The notes under the pieces were generated by a model. It did not search any database, was not told the DNA's origin, and saw only the letters and a program-made list of their open reading frames with translations. A DNA stretch of 64,000 nucleotides from Nothophaeocryptopus gaeumannii (Eukaryota; Ascomycota; Dothideomycetes; Mycosphaerellales; Mycosphaerellaceae), in assembly GCA_031771865.1 (NCBI GenBank), contig JASISA010000026.1:1860001-1924000 (forward strand), written 5' to 3'. The position numbers and the translations under genes were made by a program. Numbering within the stretch: position 1 is the first letter of the stretch; every line of letters starts with the position of its first letter. Of the stretch, positions 22,490 to 33,846 are shown one piece after another.

Positions 22490-23918
22490 AACATGATTCT
22501 ACGAGAGAGCCAGAGTTGAACGAGTCTTCAAATCAACGGAGACCCAAGAGATATCCGCTTGCCGTTGTGGGAAGCGACCTGCGCGGAAGACATTGTACGG
22601 GCAGTCAGACTTGCAAAACATCAGGATGTGAGAGTTTCAGTTCGCTCGGGAGGCCACAGTTGGGCGGCTTGGTCAATAAGAGACAACGCTGTGCTGATGG
22701 ACTTGGGAAAGTATCAACATCTATCGTTGAACGTAGGATCAAAATTATTAGAAGCATCGCCGAGCACGACTGGACGAGTGCTGAACGCATACCTTGCCGA
22801 GAGAGGATTTATGTTCGGCGGCGGGCCTTGTTTAGATGTCGGCCTTGGTGGCTTTCTCCTTCAAGGAGGCATGGGATGGAATTGTAAGGTATGTCCAGTA
22901 CGAAGATCACCACTTCACTTGACTTACCTTTTGCGCAGAATTGGAGATGGGAGTGTGAGCAGGTCAAGGCCGTGGATGTTGTAACAGCAAACGGCAAACT
23001 CGTCCAGTGCAACGCCAAGCAGAACTCCGAGCTATAAGTACTGGATGGCGCGTGGTGCAGGACATGGCTTTCCTGGCGTAGTGACAAGATTCTACCTTGA
23101 AGTCCGGAAAGCATCCTCTCACACGATGATATCCTTCTACGCCTGTTCAATGTCCGAGTATCGAAGATTGATGGAGTGGCTGTTGGAAGTTTGTGGGAAA
23201 GCAGACGAGGGGATTGAGATAGTCGCAGCAGCGCAGTCTCTTCCTAGTCAGACAAAGCACAGCTTGTGCATTCCATTCGTGACCTTCAAGAACTCCGAAG
23301 CAGATGCGAAGGCATCTCTGGAGCCCATCAACCGGAGCAGGCTTCCTGGCTGTATCGTCGAAGCGATTGATGAGCCTACCAGTCTGCCGAATCTCTACGA
23401 GGGACAAGACCGAGCCAGTCCAAAAGCACATCGATACTGCGCCGAGAATGCCTATATCTCCAATGATGCAAATGTGGTGGACGTCCTGGAGGAAGCCTTC
23501 ACTACTTTGCCCAACTCCGAATTGTTTTGCATATACTTCTCGATGGACCCATGTTCTCATCGCACACTACCGGATATGGCTCTCAGCATGCAGACAGACC
23601 ATTTATTTTGCCACATACGCATGCTGGGAGGACACAGTTGATGACGACCGATGTACGGGCTGGGTGAGAGGGGTGATGTCGCAGATGGAGAAGCATTCGG
23701 AAGGTGCGTGTCTAGGTGATGCCGACTTCCAAGCCCAAAGAATGCCGTTCTTGTCAGCAGAGAATGGGCAGAAGCTGACGAGTTTGAGGCGAGAGTAGGA
23801 TCCGAAGGGCCGTCTATGTGGTTATTTGGATGAAGATGATACTTCTGGCGTTGATGGCCTCGCGAATGTGCACGAGTGGAAGGAGGCGAATGAATCAGTG
23901 AATCTAGCGACAGCATAG
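22490..23918 (+). pseudogene. BBE-like FAD-linked oxidase, multiply broken
   Basis: Remnant of a berberine-bridge-enzyme-like (VAO/FAD_binding_4) oxidoreductase. The FAD site RSGGHSWAAWS (His is the usual covalent attachment) and a GGMGWNCKNW segment with the second candidate flavin-binding Cys are preserved. A clean 50-bp intron sits at 22889-22938. Lesions seen: the N-terminal homology moves through three frames between about 22495 and 22580. A TAA plus frame change lies at about 23035, just before YWMARGAGHGFPG. An extra T in the run at about 23604 shifts the frame. A TAG replaces the Trp codon expected near 23797. The C-terminal homology then continues to a stop at 23918. With this many lesions it cannot make the full enzyme. 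Confidence 0.8.
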
Positions 23919-24443
23919 ATATGTCACAGCAGTTGAAAATAGCGAATGTCTCGAGCGGCATCTAGATGCATCTGATATTGTGGCGCGAAGGAGAAGCGAG
24001 GACATGAAAGTGAGTTTCAAGTCGATCCATTTGCTGCAACTGGCTGCCAAGGCTGTAAGTTCTAGCGCGGAATTGGCGCCGTTTGCATCTTCTCCTCAAA
24101 AACATCACCTCGTCTTCCTTCCGCTACAGTGGAATGCAACCCGCAGGGAACCGCCTTCATGTACTCGCCCTTCTCCCGCGACGACGGGAAAGAAACTTGA
24201 GCGTCCATGGGGAATACGCGCGGGGAAGCAGGCGTAGGTTCGCTATCAAGATGACGAGAAAGAGTAGGTGGGTACAACCGTAAGATCTAGCGGAAGTTGC
24301 GACCCCACTAGTTTGGTTACGATGCCGCATCGTCATGCTGTGAAGTTTGTTCCGAGGAATGAGGCGCTTTTGAGGGGGGCCCTTGAGGGAAAGGAGAAGG
24401 ATGGGGTGTTTGTGTAGACGATATTCATGTACAGTGTGCCTGC
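23919..24443. other. Intergenic, no supported gene
   Basis: Several short frames on both strands; none recognised. A plus-strand stretch ending with a stop at about 24418 looks weakly coding-like but has no start or domain I can support. Confidence 0.4.
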
Positions 24444-25200
24444 TCATCTAAACTTTCCTTCGTCGCCTCGTCCCGTCGTCTCCAGCTCGATCTCGTCGCT
24501 ATCATTGTAAGCCACATCCTCAGCAACAGCCTTTGACTTTGACTGGGCGGGTCTTACACTCGGCGGAGGAGCATCAGGCTCATCCGTAAAAGGTACATCC
24601 TGCCCAGCAACCGCAGAAGGCTCCGCTCCCGCAGTCCCAGCATCCCCAACTTCATTCCCTTCCTCTCGGCGCCCGATTATGACAGACCCCGCGACGAGCA
24701 TCGATGCGCCGAGGAACCAGAGACCTTGAAGAACCCATATCATAAGCATTATACCAGAAAGACGTGGCGGGAAAAGGGCTTACCAGGTAGACTTTCGCTG
24801 AAAATAATAAACCCAAGCACAGCCGTCAACATAAAATTCGCACTCGTATTAATCACACTAACCCGCACAGTCGAGCTGGCGAGTGTAAGTGCGCGGGTGA
24901 ATAAGCCCCACATTACGGCGTTGAAGGCGAGGTTCATGAGGAAGAAGAACTGTTCTCTCCAAAGTCAGCCAGCCCTCCCTACTATCCTCTCTTCCCCCCG
25001 CTCCCCCGTACACTTACCCCTCGAACAAGCCCTTCAAAGATTATGCTTTTGTGTTTGAGGCCGAAGCGATGGGATAATGCGGTCGCCCATGTTGTGGTCA
25101 GGGCGGTTGTTGTGAGTTTTGCGAAGACGCCGTTGAGGGCTGCGCAGGCGCCGGAAGAGATGGCGTAGAAGAGCCATTGTTTTTGAGGGTTGGAAGACAT
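24444..25200 (-). CDS. TMEM42-like EamA/DMT-family membrane protein
   Basis: Three exons, 25200-25018, 24949-24784 and 24724-24444, with GT-AG introns of 68 and 59 bp, giving 209 residues. There are four to five hydrophobic segments. The ISSGACAALNGVFAKL opening and the SVINTSANFMLTAVLGFIIFSE segment match the single-EamA-repeat TMEM42 group of the drug/metabolite transporter superfamily. A soluble tail of about 80 residues rich in Pro, Ser and acidic residues follows. The substrate is unknown for the family. Upstream in-frame codons before 25200 look like 5' UTR. Confidence 0.82.
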
Positions 25201-25723
25201 TGCGTTGTGATGAAGTCGAGAGTAAGGAGACAGAAGGGAGGGATGCGAAGGAGGAAGTGAGGTGGATAGGTCTGGCACGCTTGGACCACCTGCGTGAGGA
25301 GTAGCCACATGCTCGCAACGTTGTTTTGGGCAAGGCTTCTAGACATCACCATGAAGAGGGTTGAATTTTAGAAAAATAAATAGTCAATGCTCCCATTCGA
25401 ATGCTCGAGCTCTGGCCTTAGCCGCTCTGTTGGTATAGTAATACAACTCTATGTTGTGTGAGAGACTTCTTCAGACTCTCCAATCGTCTGGTCATGGGTA
25501 TCATAAATCTCATGCTCTCTTTCTCTCGAGCGCCTTACCGATGCTTATCGCAGGAGAAGGCTGGTGGCTTATACTCATCTCTCGGCCCTTCCTTGATGTT
25601 CGTGACCTCTGTCAACCCCGGCTCCTGCTTCACCTTCTGGGGTTTGCCCTTGACCTTGTGCTCAGTCTTCTTTGAGGCTAGTAGCCGTTTCTTGATTCTC
25701 CACTCCCTCTTGCCTTGCGATTC
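25201..25723. other. Intergenic, no supported gene
   Basis: Upstream region of the TMEM42-like gene and 3' flank of TFIIA gamma. Short plus-strand frames only, antisense or chance. Confidence 0.5.
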
Positions 25724-26125
25724 CTAATTCGGCTTTCCCTCCTTCGACTGACAAGCCACAATCTTCACCTTCTCAGCATCCATCATCTGCTGATTGTCCA
25801 GCTTGAACTTCACGTCCTTGATCACAAACGTCCACACCTCGTCGCAGAATCGGTAGACGTCCAAGTGTCCTTTGAATGTGACGCGGGCTTTGACTTTGTC
25901 GCCCAGGACCTGCGCAACGTGTTGGTCGAAGTTGGCCATTATGCGCATGGCGAGTTGGGGCTCGATTTGCCGGCTGGAGATGAGGTCGTCGAGGGTGTCT
26001 GCTAGGGCGAGGCCAATTCTGGGTGGTACTGTTAGCAGGCTATGATATGGAGCATCTGTGAAGGATCAGACGTACGATGTGCCTCTGTACAGCTCGTAGA
26101 AGCCCTGCTGTTGCGCTTGCGCCAT
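25724..26125 (-). CDS. TOA2: Transcription initiation factor IIA gamma subunit
   Basis: Two exons, 26125-26076 and 26018-25724, with a 57-bp intron, make 114 residues, the family's normal length. The N-terminal four-helix part ([20 protein letters not shown]) and the C-terminal beta-barrel part ([20 protein letters not shown]) are both complete. The protein pairs with the alpha/beta subunit and stabilises TBP on promoters in the nucleus. It is divergent from the V-ATPase subunit gene at 26458 with 332 bp between starts. Essential and very conserved, so identity is secure. Confidence 0.95.
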
Positions 26126-26457
26126 GTTGGAGGCGCTGGCTCAGGTCGAAGCCTGTACGCTTTGTGCCTCAAGACTATTCGCGCTGCTGGATCTGATGCC
26201 GTCTCTGCAGAGTGAGAGATCCTCAGACGTCGTATCGACCTCGCCGGCGTTCGAGAGTGTAAATTGCAAGTTCGTTGTTCAGCGAAGTCAGTGATGTGGG
26301 CTGCAGCGGGGCTCAGTCATGAAAGCCGGCGCACAGACCAGCTCGCGGCGGCCGGCTGTAGCCGCCTGGCAGGAGCTCGAACAGCAGATGTCATGCACAT
26401 GCATCTCAGGCAACATCGAACATTCACCTCGCACTTCTCCGTTCTTTCATACCAGCC

Positions 26458-27282
26458 ATGGGCGGTCTAACATACGGCAGCTATGGTGCGGGCACTGCCC
26501 TTACCGTCATCGGTTTATGTACGCCACAAACACATTCATGGAGGTCTGCAAGGGTGGACAGCTAATGGATTTGGGATCACAGACATGCTCTTCCAAGGCG
26601 AAGGAGAAGCCTTCAACGTCGGCGCTTTCCTCGAATCAATATCACCCTACGCATGGGCGTCGACCGGCATCGGACTCTGTATAGGATTGTCAGTGGTGGG
26701 CGCAGCATGGTCAGTCAATACCCAGAAAGAGCCAGCAGAAAACGGAGGCGGAGACAGAAGACACATACGCAGGAGGACATGATACTGAGACCACGACACA
26801 GGGGCATTTTCATCACTGGCACATCGATTCTCGGAGGAGGTGTCAAAGCCCCTCGGATCCGGACGAAGAACCTGATCTCGATCATCTTCTGCGAAGTAGT
26901 GGCTATTTACGGTGTCATCATGAGCATTGTGTTCAGCGCGAAATTGGAGCCTGTGACGGGACCGGCGATATACTCTGCGGCCAACTACTTTACTGGATAC
27001 GCGCTGTTCTGGTCAGGGCTGCTGGTCGGAGCATGCAACTTGATCTGTGGCGTGTCAGTTGGTATCAACGGATCAAGTGCTGCATTGGCAGACGCTGCGG
27101 ACCCGAGCTTGTGAGTTGCGAAGGGTGACCTATGTTGAGAAGGGTTAGACTGACATCTGTGCAGATTCGTCAAGGTCTTGGTCATTGAGATCTTCTCCTC
27201 CGTCCTTGGACTTTTCGGCTTGATCATCGGTCTCTTGCTCAGTGGAAGTGCCGACCCATTTCAAGCGCCCGGTAGCAACTGA
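26458..27282 (+). CDS. VMA16: V-type ATPase proteolipid subunit c''
   Basis: Four exons, 26458-26518, 26583-26709, 26802-27110 and 27165-27282, all GT-AG and in phase, give 204 residues. This is one of the membrane rotor subunits of the vacuolar proton pump. Visible are the [17 protein letters not shown] start, four further hydrophobic helices, and the buried glutamate in [11 protein letters not shown] that carries the proton. Length and the [19 protein letters not shown] segment fit subunit c'' rather than c or c'. Donor GTCAGT is used at intron 2. Confidence 0.95.
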
Positions 27283-27821
27283 GCCCATACCCATCGAGAA
27301 CCATGACACAGCATACTCTCAAATGGCCAGTGCCTAGCAGCCATCACTCGCGGACTCCAAGCGCCGATGCGGTATGGAAGCAGCATCATGGGCGTTGAGC
27401 AATTGAAAAGCATAGCAATGCAGCTAGAAGGGAGAGACGAAACAGCCACAGAAAGGCTTTGTATGTATGTATTGTATTCTGAACGAAAGCAATCTTCCAA
27501 TGTCTAGGCCACTGCAATGCCCTCACCCAGGACGTCCTGTGCGGTCACGTTGGCTTTCATGGCATATGCAGCGTAGCCTACTTACAAAAGACACTATGGA
27601 TCAGAAAGCTTGAACCGCATGTAAGTGAATGCTTCGGATGTATTCGTACAACGCGAAAGCGAAAGTAGCCACGCTTGAGCTATGTTGTCTCTTTCTCAGC
27701 GCAAGTACAGATCACCTCTCCCCATATCTTGGATATCAATTTTATCCGATTTCCGGAGCAAGTTCAGTACATCAAAACGCCTTGATCATACACTCTTCTT
27801 TTGCCTTCTTTCAACAGATCC
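27283..27821. other. Intergenic, no supported gene
   Basis: Convergent spacer between VMA16 and the DNA polymerase delta subunit gene. No domain or repeat seen. Confidence 0.5.
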
Positions 27822-28550
27822 TCACGTCTCGACGAATCTCGAACTCATCAGCTCATCAACATACGCCCTCTGTCCCTTGCCTCTTTCAGCCCCAGGAGCC
27901 TCCAAAGCCTTCAAGAGAACTGCCAACACCTCAATCGGCGGGTTGAGACCGAGCACGTTGGCTCGCTTCCACCGTTTCAGTCTGGCAATGCCTATGCATG
28001 GGCCGTACTGCCCGGACATATCCCATTCCCGCAAGATCTTTTCATGCACCGTCAGTCCTTCTTGGTGAACGCGTGGTGCTTTTCTTTCCATCTCCTTGCC
28101 GCGCCAGTATTTCTTTATTTGTGGTTCGTTGATTCTGCGTGCTTCTGGTTCCTCGTCTGCGACCCATCCTGATCCTAGTGGTCCGCCGACTGCTCCTGTT
28201 TCTGAGGTGGATGCGCGACCGCCGAGGACGTCCTCCGTCGTAATCTCCGCACCATTTTGTGTGAGAGGATCGGCTAGTGCAGCTTCTTCCTGCTCGACTT
28301 GCTGCTCGATCGCAGCTTCGGCTGTTGTTGGTTCGGAGAGATCTGGTTCGGCTTCGGATTTGAGTTCTTGGACTTCCGGCGCTGTGATGTCTTCGACGAG
28401 AGCGGGATCTTTCTTGCTCTTGTTTGCCGATCGGGGCGAGGACTTCGTTACTCGGTTTTGGGACTGCTTGCCGTGGAAGGAGAGGGTGGACTGTTGGCTG
28501 CTTTGGCGCTGTTGGGTGCGAGGCGTTGTGGTGCGGCGCTTGGGTGGCAT
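27822..28550 (-). CDS. DNA polymerase delta subunit 4 (p12/Cdm1-like)
   Basis: Single exon, 242 residues. A PCNA-interacting PIP-box-like motif (QSTLSFHG) lies near residues 19-26, after a basic Thr/Arg-rich start. A long acidic disordered middle leads to the conserved C-terminal domain WDMSGQYGPCIGIARLKRWKRA, diagnostic of the small fourth subunit that stabilises Pol delta and its contact with PCNA. The fungal protein is longer than the human p12 because of the middle region. Identity is supported by both conserved ends. Confidence 0.88.
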   Translation of the reverse strand: MPPKRRTTTPRTQQRQSSQQSTLSFHGKQSQNRVTKSSPRSANKSKKDPALVEDITAPEVQELKSEAEPDLSEPTTAEAAIEQQVEQEEAALADPLTQNGAEITTEDVLGGRASTSETGAVGGPLGSGWVADEEPEARRINEPQIKKYWRGKEMERKAPRVHQEGLTVHEKILREWDMSGQYGPCIGIARLKRWKRANVLGLNPPIEVLAVLLKALEAPGAERGKGQRAYVDELMSSRFVET

Positions 28551-29177
28551 GTTGGGCGGATATCGCTGCTTGTGTATGCTCGCAGGAAGTATGCCTGCGA
28601 ATGTGTTGTACGTTCTGCTCGTCGATATGCAATGCGATTCGAGTGAGAGTGTAATAGGCCTGACGTTATTGGGAGGTGCGGGCTGAATGTGGTCCGTGTG
28701 CTGACGTCGTCAAGGGTAACCACGACGCGCTTCGACGCGTCAAGTGGCCTCTGACTCCACTTCAACATCTTCCCTATTCACTCCATGCATTCCCATCAGC
28801 AGCACGACCAGACAAGCATCACAGACCAGACGTGACCGGCAGCGTGCTCACAATGGCCATTAAGACACTGACATAAGCCTTAGATCGCCACAGAGAATTT
28901 CAGGCGCACCTTGGCTCTTTGACATGGGCAGTACGGTCGCTCGAAGGCGCCAATGCTGCCGGTTTGGGCACTGTAACATCACATAATGCTCAGCCTATGT
29001 GTGGCATCGCCTTTGTTGAGATTTTCACTCTGGGTGCCAGAAAGGTAAGTGGTAGACACACCAATGCTGAACAACTATTGGGCCTGAAAGGCAGCTTGTT
29101 GGACATTCCTAGGCGCGAGATATATGCCATGCAGACCCCTTCAATGAGGGTCGGCACATCAAGACACTCGAAGCATC
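28551..29177. other. Intergenic, no supported gene
   Basis: No supported gene. One plus-strand frame at 28919 begins with TTG, not ATG, and shows no domain. Confidence 0.5.
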
Positions 29178-31179
29178 ATGGAAGACCGCTTGGACCTTTC
29201 TGAGGAGCTTCCTGTGGCCGGCGGCCTGAGAAGCCCTTTCCTGCTAAGATACCGCAGCCTGGAGAGTGCTCCTAGCTATCAGGCTTGCTCGCACTCTCTG
29301 CGATTTGCTAGAAGGGCACTCTCTGGTGGTCCGCTCGGCTACTTTGCGCTGGACATTCTTGCTTCGCTCCTACCGCTGCACTTCACGGGATTTGCTATCG
29401 CTGTTTACATGAACAACGGTAGTCCGCTCCACGAGAGTGACTCTTCAACACCATCCGTCTTGAATTAGGGAGCTCGGATCGTACGTCTGTCTTGCTCAAC
29501 GTTTCGCACTGATGGCGCTGACTGCCAAAGAGCACAACAGTCTCCCCGATCCTCTCCGCCGGCATCGTGGGACGATAGCTGACCTCAATCGCAATTTGGA
29601 GTTTATCGCGCGGCACAACCTCTGGTGTCCTTGAACAGCTTCTTGGAAGCCGCATTGTCGCTTGCACAATACTCATGCCGATTCGATCCCGCATCTTTCC
29701 ATGAATGACTCCCGTGCCTCTCTTACTTTGGTCGCTTTCGCCCCTTGGAAGCCAAGCCGCACAAAGAGCCATCCACATTGGATTTCCCACGTCCACTTCT
29801 CATCCTAGCTTCCGCTACATGGACACCACACCTCCTTTCACGAGCTCGACCGGAGGCAACGCAGGATTGGGGCCCGCTTCGAATGTAGCTTTTAGTCCAG
29901 CGATACTGGGTGCTTCTCAGCTGCAGAACAGCTCCCAAGATCTTTTTGTCAACATTAAAATTCCACTGATCGAGGGCCTTATCAGCGATGATGACAACAT
30001 AAGAGACGAGGGGTGGATCGCTGTCTCCGGCGGTGGCTCGATTGCCTACGCATCCCTGGCTTGTGTTGCATTCGACTGCATTACACAGAACTCTATGTCT
30101 TTGTTCCACATGGGAGTGTCTTACACTCGCGCAGACTGTACGATCCCGCTACCAAAGGACTTCGTTGGGAACATTTCGGGCATGTCACCACTCCATGGCG
30201 GTCCTACCAAGATCAATGTCGGAAATACTTACCTGATGATGCATATCGAAAAGGATCACAACGTGACTAGCACTCATTCTCTAACTATGGCCTTTCACTC
30301 CATGTTGAAGGACTTCAGTACAGCATCTTGGATATTCAGCAATGTCGCTTGCAATCTGACAACTACGTATGCGGAAGCTTAGCTTCGATGCAATGGTGCT
30401 CGCTGCGACGTGCTTTTCATTCGTCTCTTAGACAAAAACCAGCCGTCGTCTGAAGTCACTGTTCTCGATGGGCTGCAGCGGACAGCACCCGTCTGTCAAG
30501 AGCACGTTAAGGATTTCCTCTCGAATTTCGTCAGTTCAGCTGGTACTCCCGAACGCAGCCTCTCCCTGAACTCCGCCACTGTCGCAGTTTATTGTCGATC
30601 CGTTGTTCCCATTCGCCGTTGTCAGCCAGGCGTTCAGTACATTCTGGAATGTCAACGGACACACACCCTGGACCCCAAATTGCAACGATACCCGCCAAAT
30701 TGGTGTCCGAGAGAGTCACACAACTTCTTAACATGTACTACATGTACACCATCGGACCGTTCGGAGCCAGGAGTGAGTTCAACTTCAGAAACGACGATGG
30801 CTATCGCGTCATGTCAACACTAGGAACTTTACAAAGCCTTGTCAATGTATTGCGATGCAGTGTTCCCTGGTCGATCGTTCTGCTCGTTTCATCAGTGGTC
30901 ATGTTTTTCGCCGGTCTCATGACTGCCGTGTTGAACATTGCTCGTAAAATTCCCGGCGTACCGGACTCTTTCACCGGTGTCTCGCAGTCCAGTCGCTTTT
31001 TCTACGTGCCCTCCGGGTCGTCTGCGGACGGTGCTCCAGCTCGAGCCAGGCGCTTACGAGATGTCAGTCTATGCTTGAGTGACATCGAACCTGGAGAAGA
31101 CACGGGACTGTCGGCCACCGCGGAACAATCTTTGAAACGATTTTTGAGCTCTATCTCAATGACGAGGCTGTACGGTTAG
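29178..31179 (+). pseudogene. Broken fungal multispanning membrane protein
   Basis: Starts with ATG at 29178 and shows a membrane segment (GYFALDILASLLPLHFTGFAIAVYM), then family-like sequence on the same strand to a last membrane span (VPWSIVLLVSSVVMFFAGLM) and tail ending at 31179. The reading is interrupted by TAG at about 29466, TAG at about 29575, TGA at about 29703 and TAG at about 30380. A frame change follows near 30540. A plausible intron begins at GTACGT, about 29483. Several stops fit single C:G to T:A changes (for example CAG to TAG, TGG to TGA). The architecture matches uncharacterised ascomycete membrane proteins with a glycosylated central domain. It can no longer make the complete protein. 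Confidence 0.7.
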
Positions 31180-31507
31180 ATCGTCATTGATGGACCAAGT
31201 GGATGATATCTGCAAGGCCCGGCGTATTTCAAGACCTCTGAAGTTCAATCAATGAGCACAGTCTTACATCACTTCACATGAGACGTTGGAACAAAAGTTG
31301 TTTGGAAGCGGATTCGATTTGCGTGATTTCAGCCTTTGAATATGCACCCAAACACCCATGGTCGCTCTTGTAGCGTTGGAGACGCCATGCCGTTTGTAAA
31401 TCATCATCCTTATGAAACAAAAGCTCTATCCTCAGAGAGCTTTGAAGCTGTTGTGCATCCCCAACTCAGGTGCTTCCAGAAAACAACCGACTTCCTCGCT
31501 CATGCCA

Positions 31508-31751
31508 GGGTTACTCGTGTAATTTGTGAGTCGCCCTTTGGGTGCTTCTTCCAATCTCTTCATTTTCTGGTTGCGTCCAAGCAGTGCCAGATTCTTCTCC
31601 AATATCAGGGTCGCTCATGTAATGTGTGAGTCGCCCACGGTCGCTCTTGCAATATTTGAGTCGCCGTCTTCCAATCTCCAAACCCTGGATGCTTCAATGC
31701 AGTGCCACTTTCCTCTCCAACACCAGGGTCGCTCTTGTAATATTCGAGTCG
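31508..31751. repeat. Imperfect tandem repeat with GGTCGCTC...GAGTCG core
   Basis: A core of about 27 bp reading roughly GGGTCGCTCTTGTAATATTT plus GAGTCGCC occurs at 31508-31535, 31608-31635, 31639-31665 and 31726-31751. A decayed copy lies at about 31360. Flanking words (CAGTGCCA, CTCTCCAA, GGGTGCTT, CCAATCTC) also recur, so the true unit is about 100-118 bp. No transposon family recognised. Confidence 0.65.
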
Positions 31752-31789
31752 TTGCCCTTTTGGGTGCTTTCTCCAGCCCGAATCGGCTC

Positions 31790-33846
31790 TCAAACATTCC
31801 CAGAAAGCTCCTTCTCCACGACCGTAGTCTCTCCTTCCCTTTGCCGGGACTTATCAATCGGATTCGGTGAATCCCCCATCTGATCTGCACACAGCACCGT
31901 CCCACTCTCCCACCATGTACGGATCCAGTCATCTTTCAACATGCCTTCTGTGAGACTCCCACAATGTCTCTCATACTCCATTTTCGCACACTTTATCTTC
32001 TGCTTGCCCTTCTTACTGCCTGACAAACTGGCGAGGTGGTCAGGAGCACAGCTCTTTGGTGTTGGCTCGGGACAGTGGTGACGTCTCCCTTGTGCGCTTC
32101 GAAGGACTGGCAGCGCGTGGGTGGCAGGGCTTCCGATGGGAGGGCGGAGAGGGTGGCAGATTTCGTGAGAGTGGCGAGGGTTGTGGGTTTAGGTGAGGTG
32201 AAATAACCTCGAGTGCTCTCCGTTGTGACGGTGGAGGTTGGGGTGCGCGAGTTGGATGCGCTGAGCTTGGTGGTTTTGCGGATTGTGGAGAAGGTCGTAG
32301 GTGAGGCCGTCACACTTGTCGGTTTCTCCCTTTTGGGGGGTTTGTGAGATGCCCTTGAAGTCGCCTCCGGCTGCTTGGTCTTCGGCTTGACAGTCGTGTG
32401 GAAAGTCGGATCTGCTGTAGCTGGAGGATTGTTCACAGAGGTTGGTCGAGAATCATCTGGTTGGTTGTCGTGGGAGTCGTGCTCAAGTCCGTCCAAGGGC
32501 TTGCCTGCTCCGCCTGGACCCGATCCAAAAATGCCCGGGAAGCTGACTGGAAGTGTGATGGCCCCAGCAACAATCTCTGGGCTCAAGTTTTCGAGGAACT
32601 TAGCAGGTGGTGAGAGGCTTGCGGGCGTTGCTCCTTTGGCCCATTGCTCCTTCACAAATTCCGTGTCGCGGTTTGCACCCTTCCACGGATCGACGCGGTT
32701 TCCGGAGCTGATGCCCTTCTGGATGGCTTGTGCAGCACCCTGGGCATTTCCTGCATTGCCGACGGCCTGGATCGTGTCAAACGTCAATACCCGGCCAGCG
32801 TTTTGTGTTACTGCATTCGCCGCATTGCCCGTGAATTCGGCCTGAACAATGTCCGGCAACTGGATCACCTGTTCCGCGTTTCGGGCTCTCATGAGCCTTT
32901 CCATCTGTGCTTCTTCGGTTGCCTTCGTTTTTGTCCACTCAGGTGGATACTTTGGCTTCCATCGCTTCCACCCTGGGTCATTCGACGCCAACGTGTTCCA
33001 CCCAGCCATACCGGCAATAGCGAGTAGAGGAATTCCGATTTCTGCGGCCTTTTTGCCGGCGTCGTTGCCCTTTTTCTTGCCGTCGTCGTCACCGTCGTCG
33101 CCACCGTCGTCTCCACGTTTAGACAGAGCGGATGTCTCAGCTTCAGTCTGAGTCTGAGCGTTGTCGGTAGGAGCCAAGCTGTCGTAGTAGTCCTTGTCCT
33201 CGGCCATTCTAGCCATGGCTTGGTCGAGTGCAGCGGCGTTGATGCGGTTACCATCGTCTGAGTTATAAAGCTGCCACATAAGGGAGTGCAAGCCGTGCAT
33301 GGGTTGCTCGCAGTCAGCAGGGTCGGATGATTTAAGACCCTCTTGGCCTTGGAGGAGTTTGTAGCCCCACATGATGCCTTCCATGGTTCCTTTTTGGGAC
33401 GCAGTGACAGCAGATGTGAGTATGCAGGCGTCGTCGCAGTCGGGATTGGCGATGTTTGTAGAGTTTGTGACTTATTCCGCTATGATGGTAGCGGCGTGCT
33501 CCATGGCGGGCACGCAACAATCTTGGGATTGGCACCAGTCTCCGGCTTCGAAAGCACCGGTGGCAATTAAAATGCCAGTTGTTGCGGCGAGGTAGGCGTG
33601 GTCATGCACCATGGAAGTTCTTATTGATTCGCCAATTTGTGCGTTTGAGTTTCGCACTTCTAGCTTCGAGATGGAAGCGTTTTTTGGAGGTGTGGGATTG
33701 GATGTCATGGCCGCGGTGGGGACGCTCGTGATAGAGAAGCTGTCGAAGGCCGGGTAGGTTTGGGTGTGCTCTAGCACAAGCTTGGCCGAGGTGTGGGCTG
33801 CATGGAGCAGCAGGAGGCCGTGGGTGAGGTATGTTGACAGACCCAT
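31790..33846 (-). pseudogene. Secreted Ser/Thr/Pro-rich protein, frame interrupted
   Basis: ATG at 33846 begins a signal peptide (hydrophobic YLTHGLLLLHAAHTSA). A Cys-containing domain follows (DWCQSQDCCVPAMEHAA). The frame meets TAA at 33472, yet the same frame continues immediately with similar protein character (PDCDDACILTSAVTA) down to 31993. The later part has an Asp/Gly/Lys-rich patch, an Ala/Asn/Gln-rich region and a long Thr/Ser/Pro/Lys-rich tail. Near 32090 the coding-like signal appears to move to a neighbouring frame that adds a Cys-containing end, stopping at 31790. I recognise no domain family. The TAA could mark a pseudogene, an assembly error, or an intron I could not place. 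An intron is less likely, because no GT-AG pair brackets the stop while keeping the cysteines. Confidence 0.45.
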
